Shown piece by piece: positions 47,924 through 59,000 of a stretch of DNA of 64,000 bases. The DNA is from Rhynchospora pubera (Eukaryota; Streptophyta; Magnoliopsida; Poales; Cyperaceae). The position numbers and the translations under genes are program-made. Positions within the stretch are counted from its first letter, which is position 1. Each line of letters opens with the position of its first letter. The notes under the pieces were generated by a model, which saw only the letters and a list, made by a program, of their open reading frames with translations, ran no database searches and was not told the DNA's origin. The stretch is taken from assembly GCA_028095005.1 (NCBI GenBank), contig CM051459.1, positions 148,408,901-148,472,900 on the forward strand. The letters run 5' to 3'.

Positions 47924-50900
47924 TCAAAGCCAATCAGGCATACGCCTAATCCCCATGGATGCAACATGCAACTCATGCGCGGCTCGAGACAAAGGCTTTG
48001 TCAGAGGGTCCGCTGTGTTCGCGGCACCGTCCACCTTCTTGACCTTGACCCAACCGTCATTGACCAACTGACGGATGAGATGGAATCGTCGTAGAATGTG
48101 CCTAGTCTTCTGGTGAGACCTAGGCTCCTTGGACTGAGCTATGGCTCCCGTATTGTCGCAGTAGATATCCACTGGACCCGAGATGCTTGGAACCACCTCT
48201 AGCTCGGTCAAGAACTCCTTGATCCATACGGCCTCTTTTGCTGCTTCACCAGCCGCTAAGTATTCTGCTTCGGTGACGGAATCGACCGTAGTATCTTGCT
48301 TGGAACTCTCCCAACTTACGGCACCACCATTAAGCAGAAATACAAAGCCGGACTGTGATTTGGAATCATCTCGATCGGTTTGGAAACTAGCATCGGTGTA
48401 ACCAGTTACAACGAGCTCTTGGTCTCCACCGTATACGAGAATGCTCTCCTTGGTTCTCTTGAGATACTTGAGGATATTCTTGACTGCGGTCCAGTGTGCC
48501 ATGCCTGGGTTGGCTTGGTATCGACTAGTCACGCTAATCGGATGTGCCACATCGGGGCGAGTGCATAGCATGGCATACATAATCGATCCGACTACAGATG
48601 GATACTTGAATCGCTTCATGTACTCCCGATCTGTCTCCGTTGTCGGACCTTGAGTCTTGCTCAAGTAAATGCCATGTGACATAGGCAAGAATCCCTTCTT
48701 GGAATTCGCCATGTTGTGTTTTTGCAACACCTTGTCAATATATGCATCTTGGCTCAAACCTAACATCCTCTTTGATCTATCTCTATAGATCTTGATTCCT
48801 AGGATGTAGGCGGCTTCGCCCAAGTCTTTCATTGAGAACACTTTCTTCAATGAATCCTTGACTGCATTCAATTCGGGAATATCATTCCCGATCAAGAGTA
48901 TATCGTCGACATATAGAACAAGAAACACAACCACGCTCCCACTAAACCTCTTGTAGACACAAGGTTCCTTTTCACTTTGAGAGAAGTTCAATTTCTTGAC
49001 TTCCTCATCAAAGCGCTTGTTCCAACTCCTTGATGCTTGCTTTAATCCATAAATGGATCGTTGAAGCTTGCATACTTTGTTAGCATTCTTTGGATCCACA
49101 AAACACTCGGGTTGTGTCATATACACATCCTCTTCCAAATTTCCATTTAGGAAGGCGGTTTTGACATCCATTTGCCAAATCTCATAATCATAGAATGCGG
49201 CAATTGCTAACATGATCCGAATTGACTTGAACATGACGACGGGCGAGAAGGTTTCTTCATAGTCAATACCATGAATTTGCTTGTAACCTTTCGCTACAAG
49301 TCGTGCTTTGTAAATGGTCAAGTTGCCATCCATGTCGACCTTTCTCTTAAAGATCCATTTGTTCTCAACGGGTTTTACTCCGTTGGGAAGGTCAACCAAG
49401 GTCCAAACCTTGTTGTCATACATGGATTGCATTTCGGATTCCATGGCTTTTAGCCATTCCTTGGAGTCGGGTTTCTTTCTCATGTCATCAATGGTCAAAG
49501 GCTCATCGTTCTCCATGACGAGAACATCGTGCAAACCTAAATATCTTATAGGTGGACGACTTGGCCTTGCCGATCTTCGTAGGGTAGACGCTTGAGGTTC
49601 TTGAACTTGTTCCACAACGGTTTGTGGACTTTGTTCTTGAACTTCAAGTGAAGGTGCTTCCTCAACATCATCGACTCGCGATATGTTTGAGTTTTCATTT
49701 GAGGGAGCTTGTTCGTGAACCTCTTCTTCCACAACAACTTGTGGAATGGGTTCGGCTACAATCTCATTCGGTGCATCCACATTTTGTGCAACCTCATTTG
49801 GCACCATATTGGGAACAACTACATTGCCTACTTGAGGCATGCTTTGTTGTTGCGGTTCTTGAATTTCTTCAATCACCACGTTGCTCCCACTACTTCTTCT
49901 TGAGAGAAATTCTTTCTCCAAGAACACACCATAACGAGCAACAACTATCTTGTTCTCGTTGCGGTTATAGAAGTAGTAACCCTTCGTTTCCTTAGGGTAT
50001 CCTACGAAATGACATTTGTCCGATTTGGGTCCAAGCTTATCGCTCACTAGCCTTTTCACATAAGCTTCACAACCCCAAATCTTGAGAAACGACATGCTTG
50101 GTTTCTTCTTAAACCAAAGCTCATAGGGCGTCTTCTCAACGGACTTTGATGGAACACGGTTTAATGTAAAAGTTGCGGTTTCAAGGGCATATCCCCAAAA
50201 GGACATAGGCAAATCGGCTTGGCTCATCATTGATCGAACCATGTCAAGCAAAGTTCGATTCCTCCTTTCGGATACACCATTCCATTGTGGTGTTCCGGGT
50301 GGAGTGAGTTGTGGAACGATTCCACACTCCTTTAGATAGTTGCCAAACTCATGGCTCAAGTACTCACCACCTCGATCGGATCGTAAGACCTTGATCTTTC
50401 GACCAAGTTGGTTCTCAACTTCATTCTTAAATTCTTTGAACTTGTCAAAGGATTCGGATTTGTGACGCATCAAGTAGATATACCTGTATCTACTATGATC
50501 ATCGGTGAATGTGATGAAGTATGAATAACCACCACGCACACAAATGCTCATAGGTCCACATACATCGGTATGTACAAGGTCTAGTAAGTCATTTGCCCTT
50601 GTTCCTTTGTTAGGAAAAGGCGCTTTGGTCATCTTTCCCATCAAACAAGATTCGCATGTGTCAATTGGCTCGAAAGCAAATTGATCCAAGAGACCAACGA
50701 TTTGTAATCTCTTGATGCGTTTCTCATTGATATGACCTAAGCGGCAATGCCACATCAAAGTTGCATTCTCATGTGAAATCTTACGTTTCCTATTGTCATT
50801 CTCAACACTCAAGATAAGTCCGCTAGAATCAAGCAAATAAAGACCATTCAATAAATGCGCATCACAAAAACGAACATCATTACGAAACAAGGTCAACAAC

Positions 50901-52087
50901 TTGTTCTTTATTACAACATCAAAACCATCCATGTCCAAACAAGAGATAGAGATAATGTTTCGAGTGATAGAGGGAACCAAAAATACATCTTTTAGTTCCA
51001 ACACAAAACCGGAAGGTAAAGTTAAATCCACGCTCCCAATGGCCATAGCGGAGATGCACGTGCCATTCCCGACGCGGAGTTGAACTTCACCTTTCTCGAG
51101 CCGCCTCCTATTCTTTAGGACCTGCACATTTCGACAAATGTGAGCACACGAACCGGTATCGAATACCCAATCGGTGTTAGAGGTAGCGAGAAGGGTTTCG
51201 ATGACAAATATACCTGAAGAAGAAGGTTGGACGGTTCCCGCCTTCTTGTCGGCAAGGTACTTGGGGCAGTTTCTCCTCCAATGACCCTTGTTGCTACAAT
51301 AGTAGCAAACGGTCTCGGGAGTGGCCGGGTTCTTCTTCTTCTTGGAACCCACGGGAGCACCCTTGGCCGAACCTTGGGGCGTCACCGGGCCTTTGCCCTT
51401 CTTGGCTTTACGGCCTCGCTTCTTGATCTTCTTGCTCTTGTCACTCACGGCAAGAACATCCTTTGGGCCCTTCTCCTTCTTGAGACTATCCTCCGTCTCA
51501 ACGAGCATGTTTTGGAGATCATCCATGCTCTTGTCCATGCCATTCATCCGGTAGTTCACAACAAAACCGGTGAAGCTTGGAGGGAGGGAGTTGAGAATGA
51601 AATCTTGAATCGCACCCGTAGGAAAGGGCGTATCAAGCTTTTCAAGCTGCCGAAACAACCCCGCCATCTTCATGACGTGTGGCCCGACTTCATGACCCTC
51701 CGCCAAGCGAGTGTTGGCGACGGCCTTGATGAGACGGGCCCTTTCGGTGCGGGCCTTGGTTTGGAACATGTTCTTGAGACGAGTGATCATTTCAAACACT
51801 CCATAACCACTATCGATGAACTCCTTTTGGAGTTCCGATTCCATGACCGCAACCATCAAGACCGACATCTCCATGTCGTCATTGACGTGCTTCTCATATT
51901 CCTCTTGCTTATCCTTTGGATCGGTGTCCTTAGGAGCAGAGGGAATCGGAGTGGAGAGGAGGTACTCCCTTTTCTCAAACCTAAAGGCAAGCCTTAGGTT
52001 GCGGTGCCAATCCAAGAAATTAGCACCGTTAAAGACGAGTTTCTCTTTCTCAAGAAGAGAACGAAGCGTTAAAGAGGAGAAAGACAT
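47924..52087 (-). CDS. Ty1/copia gag-pol polyprotein, copy 1 (1387 residues, intact)
   Basis: A single open frame. Gag occupies about residues 1-290, with a zinc knuckle CYYCSNKGHWRRNC (261-274). The aspartic protease follows (WVFDTGSCAHIC, D310-T-G). The integrase shows an HHCC motif (H447, H452, C478, C481) and catalytic D508, D571 and E607 (D-35-E). The linker 730-840 is Pro/Glu/Val-rich. Reverse transcriptase covers about 880-1130, with D974 in WQMDVKTAFLNG and YVDD at 1059-1062. RNase H has D1232 (TGYTDASF), E1273 and D1311. The order protease-integrase-RT-RNase H defines copia. All catalytic residues are present and there is no stop or frameshift, so the protein may be functional. Its ATG lies 2.06 kb downstream of the PBS. 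The copia lineage was not assigned. Confidence 0.96.
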   Translation of the reverse strand: MSFSSLTLRSLLEKEKLVFNGANFLDWHRNLRLAFRFEKREYLLSTPIPSAPKDTDPKDKQEEYEKHVNDDMEMSVLMVAVMESELQKEFIDSGYGVFEMITRLKNMFQTKARTERARLIKAVANTRLAEGHEVGPHVMKMAGLFRQLEKLDTPFPTGAIQDFILNSLPPSFTGFVVNYRMNGMDKSMDDLQNMLVETEDSLKKEKGPKDVLAVSDKSKKIKKRGRKAKKGKGPVTPQGSAKGAPVGSKKKKNPATPETVCYYCSNKGHWRRNCPKYLADKKAGTVQPSSSGIFVIETLLATSNTDWVFDTGSCAHICRNVQVLKNRRRLEKGEVQLRVGNGTCISAMAIGSVDLTLPSGFVLELKDVFLVPSITRNIISISCLDMDGFDVVIKNKLLTLFRNDVRFCDAHLLNGLYLLDSSGLILSVENDNRKRKISHENATLMWHCRLGHINEKRIKRLQIVGLLDQFAFEPIDTCESCLMGKMTKAPFPNKGTRANDLLDLVHTDVCGPMSICVRGGYSYFITFTDDHSRYRYIYLMRHKSESFDKFKEFKNEVENQLGRKIKVLRSDRGGEYLSHEFGNYLKECGIVPQLTPPGTPQWNGVSERRNRTLLDMVRSMMSQADLPMSFWGYALETATFTLNRVPSKSVEKTPYELWFKKKPSMSFLKIWGCEAYVKRLVSDKLGPKSDKCHFVGYPKETKGYYFYNRNENKIVVARYGVFLEKEFLSRRSSGSNVVIEEIQEPQQQSMPQVGNVVVPNMVPNEVAQNVDAPNEIVAEPIPQVVVEEEVHEQAPSNENSNISRVDDVEEAPSLEVQEQSPQTVVEQVQEPQASTLRRSARPSRPPIRYLGLHDVLVMENDEPLTIDDMRKKPDSKEWLKAMESEMQSMYDNKVWTLVDLPNGVKPVENKWIFKRKVDMDGNLTIYKARLVAKGYKQIHGIDYEETFSPVVMFKSIRIMLAIAAFYDYEIWQMDVKTAFLNGNLEEDVYMTQPECFVDPKNANKVCKLQRSIYGLKQASRSWNKRFDEEVKKLNFSQSEKEPCVYKRFSGSVVVFLVLYVDDILLIGNDIPELNAVKDSLKKVFSMKDLGEAAYILGIKIYRDRSKRMLGLSQDAYIDKVLQKHNMANSKKGFLPMSHGIYLSKTQGPTTETDREYMKRFKYPSVVGSIMYAMLCTRPDVAHPISVTSRYQANPGMAHWTAVKNILKYLKRTKESILVYGGDQELVVTGYTDASFQTDRDDSKSQSGFVFLLNGGAVSWESSKQDTTVDSVTEAEYLAAGEAAKEAVWIKEFLTELEVVPSISGPVDIYCDNTGAIAQSKEPRSHQKTRHILRRFHLIRQLVNDGWVKVKKVDGAANTADPLTKPLSRAAHELHVASMGIRRMPDWL

Positions 52088-54148
52088 CTACAACAATTAT
52101 CGAATTTAAAGGTCAATTAGTTTTATGTTTTTAGTTTTAACAAAAGTAAAACTTTCACTACACTTTTAAAGTCCCTAAGTATAGTGATTTCCAAGACCCC
52201 TATTTTCATCAAAATGGACCTGCTATGGCACGTCATCCAAAATGATTAGATAAGGTAGGTTCTCCAACCAATCATCTTACCATGACTCTTGGTTCGCATG
52301 AGCGAACTTCGCCCCGATGTCCAAACTCTAGTTGGGTCCATCGAAAAGTCACTTCTCACTATTTGCTCCTTGCAAATCTTAGCTATTTGCACCCCGACTA
52401 CCGAATTGGCAATCATGACGTCCGCTTGGGCGGACCGCGCCATGAGTGACAATCGGCGTGAAGGGGATAGAGAGAAGGAGGGCGATTTAACTTATTCGTT
52501 TTAGTTTGGGACAAACAATTCATATGACACTTTGTTTGGTGGTCGTGTAAGCATACACCCATACCTAACCTAACAAAAGTAATCACATAAGCATCTCATA
52601 GTTGTGGGTTTGTATGGCTCCCGCTTGCATTAGTTTCGCCACATCGTCCATGGAGCAAAACTAATCTAATTCTTGCCCTCCCACTAAATTCTATAAGGAT
52701 CTAAATCCTATATAAAATAAAGGTGCAAAATACATGTGAAAACATCCTATTCCCATCCTAACCTTAGGGGCATGCAAGCCTCTCAAGTTACATCAAAAAT
52801 TAATCAACAAAATTAATTAATTAATGGCACCAAAGGCCGCATTACAAACATTCACACATGCATTCATTACAACCACAAGGCATTGAGTCTTGAGCCATAC
52901 TAAACCCACTATCCACCTACAAAACAAAGTTAGCACATACAAGAACTTTGTTTCCAATTAACGATTTTCAAGCATCTTTGCGTATCGTTTGCTATAAGTA
53001 AATTCCGTGTACAAATCCTCAATTTTAAACAACCAAACTTGTTTAAATTCATTTAGAAAGTTCTTTCAACATCCCATAACTGAAAGGAGATCAAACAAGG
53101 AGTTTTCTAATTATTTTCAACTAATTTGAATACTTAGAAAAACAGTAATTTATTAAAAACGTAACTAATGGAATCCAATAAAAACAGAGGTTTTAGGTCT
53201 CCAAAAATTCTCAAATAAATTACTTAAGCTCCTTATCAAAGTTGTGATTACCAGTAAAAATTTCAAGAAGAGATCTTACACCATCTGGGAGAATCAAAAA
53301 TGACAAATCTCTTACAAGTGCACGAAACACCGTTATGAGACTTTCAGATTATCCTCTCAACCATTTGGTCTGTTAGACCACCTTCTAATCAGTTTTTATA
53401 TATACAATATACATAGAAAAACTAGTTTAGTCTATAGGCTAACTATCTATGAAAAGAAAACCACCAAGTTCAGTTCAAAAGGTTCGAGTTACAAACTAAA
53501 CAATCAACAAATTCTGTACTGGAACAGACAGTCGATTGAAAGGTTCTAACCTAGTTGAAGGTCCTAACTTCCACGAAAAATTATGAAATTAATTTTCCTG
53601 GAATCCTAACTCAAAATAGAACAACTCCATTTAAACAGAATTTTTAAAGGAGTTCTCAGTTGGTACAGTTTATTAGAACAATCGATTTGCTCAACAAACT
53701 GGATCTGACAAGTTCTTTCTTTTCATACTTGAAAACCCACAAATTAATCTGAGACATGCAACAATATTTACATGCTCAGAAAGAGCTTCAAGTCCTCTTT
53801 AAATCTAGCCATAGAACACTGGTACTTATATTCAAAATATAAATCTTTCAAGCCATTCAAACAGGACAGTGCAAGCAAAAACTGGTTCTGCGCACTGTCG
53901 CCGTTTTATTCACAGTAAATCTATACTAATTCAGAAAAATGTGAATCCAACGCCAAAAGAATCACAATCCACAGATCTACAACTTTCATGTAGATGGAAA
54001 GATCTTCCAGAGAATTTATCAAAGCGAAAAACGCGAAACAACACAGAAAATACCATTTCCAGACAGCAAACAAACGCATCATCTCTACTAATCCGTTAAT
54101 TAGCCAATTTCTCTTAATTAAGTGTCAAAATAGCTTAAGTACAACCTG
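52088..54148 (-). other. long untranslated leader of copia copy 1
   Basis: About 2.06 kb between PBS and the polyprotein ATG, unusually long for a copia leader. Small plus-strand ORFs in it are not supported. It is repeated almost unchanged at 60196-62256. Confidence 0.7.
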
Positions 54149-54160
54149 GCTCTGATACCA
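54149..54160 (-). promoter_or_regulatory. primer binding site, copia copy 1
   Basis: The minus strand reads TGGTATCAGAGC, complementary to the 3' end of initiator Met-tRNA, one base inside the LTR end. It is typical of plant copia elements. Confidence 0.92.
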
Positions 54161-54161
54161 C

Positions 54162-55919
54162 TGTTAGTTAAGTGCATAATTTTCATTTTATGATTAAATA
54201 CTCCTAATTAGCTATAAACAATCATGCACAAAAACGGATCTTGCACTAAGCCATTCACACAAGAGAGAATGGTTCAAGGTATACCTCTCTTGATGTAGTA
54301 ATCAAGAGGCTCGAACCGGCTAGGTTGTAGGTGGTTGTGCTCGCGTCTAGCTCCCGCCTCCTTGTCGAATCACCTCGAGTCCACTTGGTATTAACCAAAT
54401 CCTCAACAAGTTATGCTAGTAACTTGGAGGATGTGACTAATCCCTAGCTTTCCCAATCTTCTAGCAAATCAACAAGTTATTTGAGGAAGAATGGAGGACT
54501 CAACACATGAGCAATAGGGAGAGATGAGAGGGAGGAGGCGCACACCAAGGGAGGGGGCGGCTAGGTTAGTGGGAGAGAGAGAGGGGGGATTTGCAACCAT
54601 ACACATCCTTATATAGAGTGCAAACCCTACCTACCTCACACTAACTATTTACCAAATTGCCACCCCACCTACCTCCATGCATGGCCGGCCACAATAAAGG
54701 CCTTTATGGGCCAATTGCTTTGCCTCATGGGTCCACTTAATCAATCATTAAATGGCCTCTCTTGTTGCTCTCAATTTGGATCCCTATTGGGCCTTTAATT
54801 AACTATTTAATTAAAGCCCTATAATATGCATATGTGTTGAAATAAATAATTATTAACTTAATAATAATTATTTAGGGATTAGATAATGCATTAATTTATT
54901 TCTATATGATCTCTTTGATTTAATTAATTATAACGGTCTATAACGCTATTTAATTAATTAATCAACTTATCATATTTTGCAATACCAATTATTGCAAATA
55001 AATAAATAATGCAAGCATGGTTAAAACACCAATTCTGTGTGACCCTTTGAGGATTTATGCTACGTTGGACATGGAGTTAAATCGCTATTTAATTCCAATA
55101 ATCATAAGCGGTATCTAGCAACACGTTATGATCCCCAATTCGCATAAATAGTGTACAGCTACAATATTTCAATCCTGCATAAGAGAATAAAGATATATCT
55201 CTATTTTGATTCCTATGCCTCACGATATCATCGTATAATCCAAGATAGGAATGTGTCATTCTTGCAGATTATACGTTTCTTGATCTAGAGATAATTGTAT
55301 CAGTTGCTAGCAAACAATCTATCTCCATCAAGGGGCCCAAACAGATATCGTCACTCACTAAGTGAATTAATGAGGGACATACGGTTTTCTTGACTATTTA
55401 GCTTTTCCCCGCACAATTCAAGAGAACATAAATAACGTCCGTATAGCAGCCCTTATCGGGAATCAGCGGTAGACGATATTTATTGAACCTATCCTCATGT
55501 GGAAAAGATAAATATCTCAAACTTAGAATCAAAATCATAACGAAATAAATAATGACACCAAAACACAATCCATATATTTATTTCGTTTGGGTCATGTCCT
55601 GTACTATGTTCAATTAACATAAACATATGCAATTAAGTTGGTTACTCTTAACCTGTGATTTATAGAACTTAATCAACACTTAACTTGCATACTAATCTTA
55701 TTGATAATTAATGTTCCTTGTTAATTATCAAGATTATGGACGCTTTAGATTTATTGTTGTCATTTACTACTAAATGAATCACAGTGATCTATAATTCAGA
55801 TCCTCAACCTGAATGAACTGTCAACACATAAATCAAGGAACAAATGATATAAAATCATCCATAACACAAAACCATAGAAGTAGCCAAATATGATTGGCTT
55901 CTAGGACATATCTCTAACA
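54162..55919 (-). repeat. copia LTR 2, shared middle LTR (1758 bp)
   Basis: Begins TGTTAGTTAAG and ends CTCTAACA on the plus strand, bounded by the PBS of copy 1 on its left and the PPT of copy 2 on its right. It therefore serves as 5' LTR for copy 1 and 3' LTR for copy 2. Private differences from both other LTRs noticed at about 54212, 54498 and 54912 are all C/G to T/A. Confidence 0.93.
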
Positions 55920-55931
55920 ATCTCCCACTTG
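55920..55931 (-). promoter_or_regulatory. polypurine tract, copia copy 2
   Basis: Minus strand CCAAGTGGGAGAT next to LTR2, identical to that of copy 1. Confidence 0.75.
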
Positions 55932-56031
55932 GCCTAGAGTCAATCAATAGTGACTTCTAGCCAGTGTATAGTACTCAATGTAATATCCAAATATACATGT
56001 CTCATACTAACGCCTAAATAAAAGATACAAC

Positions 56032-59000
56032 TCAAAGCCAATCAGGCATACGCCTAATCCCCATGGATGCAACATGCAACTCATGCGCGGCTCGAGACAA
56101 AGGCTTTGTCAGAGGGTCCGCTGTGTTCGCGGCACCGTCCACCTTCTTGACCTTGACCCAACCGTCATTGACCAACTGACGGATGAGATGGAATCGTCGT
56201 AGAATGTGCCTAGTCTTCTGGTGAGACCTAGGCTCCTTGGACTGAGCTATGGCTCCCGTATTGTCGCAGTAGATATCCACTGGACCCGAGATGCTTGGAA
56301 CCACCTCTAGCTCGGTCAAGAACTCCTTGATCCATACGGCCTCTTTTGCTGCTTCACCAGCCGCTAAGTATTCTGCTTCGGTGACGGAATCGGCCGTAGT
56401 ATCTTGCTTGGAACTCTCCCAACTTACGGCACCACCATTAAGCAGAAATACAAAGCCGGACTGTGATTTGGAATCATCTCGATCGGTTTGGAAACTAGCA
56501 TCGGTGTAACCAGTTACAACGAGCTCTTGGTCTCCACCGTATACGAGAATGCTCTCCTTGGTTCTCTTGAGATACTTGAGGATATTCTTGACTGCGGTCC
56601 AGTGTGCCATGCCTGGGTTGGCTTGGTATCGACTAGTCACGCTAATCGGATGTGCCACATCGGGGCGAGTGCATAGCATGGCATACATAATCGATCCGAC
56701 TACAGATGGATACTTGAATCGCTTCATGTACTCCCGATCTGTCTCCGTTGTCGGACCTTGAGTCTTGCTCAAGTAAATGCCATGTGACATAGGCAAGAAT
56801 CCCTTCTTGGAATTCGCCATGTTGTGTTTTTGCAACACCTTGTCAATATATGCATCTTGGCTCAAACCTAACATCCTCTTTGATCTATCTCTATAGATCT
56901 TGATTCCTAGGATGTAGGCGGCTTCGCCCAAGTCTTTCATTGAGAACACTTTCTTCAATGAATCCTTGACTGCATTCAATTCGGGAATATCATTCCCGAT
57001 CAAGAGTATATCGTCGACATATAGAACAAGAAACACAACCACGCTCCCACTAAACCTCTTGTAGACACAAGGTTCCTTTTCACTTTGAGAGAAGTTCAAT
57101 TTCTTGACTTCCTCATCAAAGCGCTTGTTCCAACTCCTTGATGCTTGCTTTAATCCATAAATGGATCGTTGAAGCTTGCATATTTTGTTAGCATTCTTTG
57201 GATCCACAAAACACTCGGGTTGTGTCATATACACATCCTCTTCCAAATTTCCATTTAGGAAGGCGGTTTTGACATCCATTTGCCAAATCTCATAATCATA
57301 GAATGCGGCAATTGCTAACATGATCCGAATTGACTTGAACATGACGACGGGCGAGAAGGTTTCTTCATAGTCAATACCATGAATTTGCTTGTAACCTTTC
57401 GCTACAAGTCGTGCTTTGTAAATGGTCAAGTTGCCATCCATGTCGACCTTTCTCTTAAAGATCCATTTGTTCTCAACGGGTTTTACTCCGTTGGGAAGGT
57501 CAACCAAGGTCCAAACCTTGTTGTCATACATGGATTGCATTTTGGATTCCATGGCTTTTAGCCATTCCTTGGAGTCGGGTTTCTTTCTCATGTCATCAAT
57601 GGTCAAAGGCTCATCGTTCTCCATGACGAGAACATCGTGCAAACCTAAATATCTTATAGGTGGACGACTTGGCCTTGCCGATCTTCGTAGGGTAGACGCT
57701 TGAGGTTCTTGAACTTGTTCCACAACGGTTTGTGGACTTTGTTCTTGAACTTCAAGTGAAGGTGCTTCCTCAACATCATCGACTCGCGATATGTTTGAGT
57801 TTTCATTTGAGGGAGCTTGTTCGTGAACCTCTTCTTCCACAACAACTTGTGGAATGGGTTCGGCTACAATCTCATTCGGTGCATCCACATTTTGTGCAAC
57901 CTCATTTGGCACCATATTGGGAACAACTACATTGCCTACTTGAGGCATGCTTTGTTGTTGCGGTTCTTGAATTTCTTCAATCACCACGTTGCTCCCACTA
58001 CTTCTTCTTGAGAGAAATTCTTTCTCCAAGAACACACCATAACGAGCAACAACTATCTTGTTCTCGTTGCGGTTATAGAAGTAGTAACCCTTCGTTTCCT
58101 TAGGGTATCCTACGAAATGACATTTGTCCGATTTGGGTCCAAGCTTATCGCTCACTAGCCTTTTCACATAAGCTTCACAACCCCAAATCTTGAGAAACGA
58201 CATGCTTGGTTTCTTCTTAAACCAAAGCTCATAGGGCGTCTTCTCAACGGACTTTGATGGAACACGGTTTAATGTAAAAGTTGCGGTTTCAAGGGCATAT
58301 CCCCAAAAGGATATAGGCAAATCGGCTTGGCTCATCATTGATCGAACCATGTCAAGCAAAGTTCGATTCCTCCTTTCGGATACACCATTCCATTGTGGTG
58401 TTCCGGGTGGAGTGAGTTGTGGAACGATTCCACACTCCTTTAGATAGTTGCCAAACTCATGGCTCAAGTACTCACCACCTCGATCGGATCGTAAGACCTT
58501 GATCTTTCGACCAAGTTGGTTCTCAACTTCATTCTTAAATTCTTTGAACTTGTCAAAGGATTCAGATTTGTGACGCATCAAGTAGATATACCCGTATCTA
58601 CTATGATCATCGGTGAATGTGATGAAGTATGAATAACCACCACGCGCACAAATGCTCATAGGTCCACATACATCGGTATGTACAAGGTCTAGTAAGTCAT
58701 TTGTCCTTGTTCCTTTGTTAGGAAAAGGCGCTTTGGTCATCTTTCCCATCAAACAAGATTCGCATGTGTCAATTGGCTCGAAAGCAAATTGATCCAAGAG
58801 ACCAACGATTTGTAATCTCTTGATGCGTTTCTCATTGATATGACCTAAGCGGCAATGCCACATCAAAGTTGCATTCTCATGTGAAATCTTACGTTTCCTA
58901 TTGTCATTCTCAACACTCAAGATAAGTCCGCTAGAATCAAGCAAATAAAGACCATTCAATAAATGCGCATCACAAAAACGAACATCATTACGAAACAAGG

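Noticed and set aside
51227..51997. 256-codon plus-strand ORF (and its duplicate at 59335-60105)
   Set aside because: It is antisense to the copia gag region, with no family resemblance; a shadow of the real polyprotein frame.
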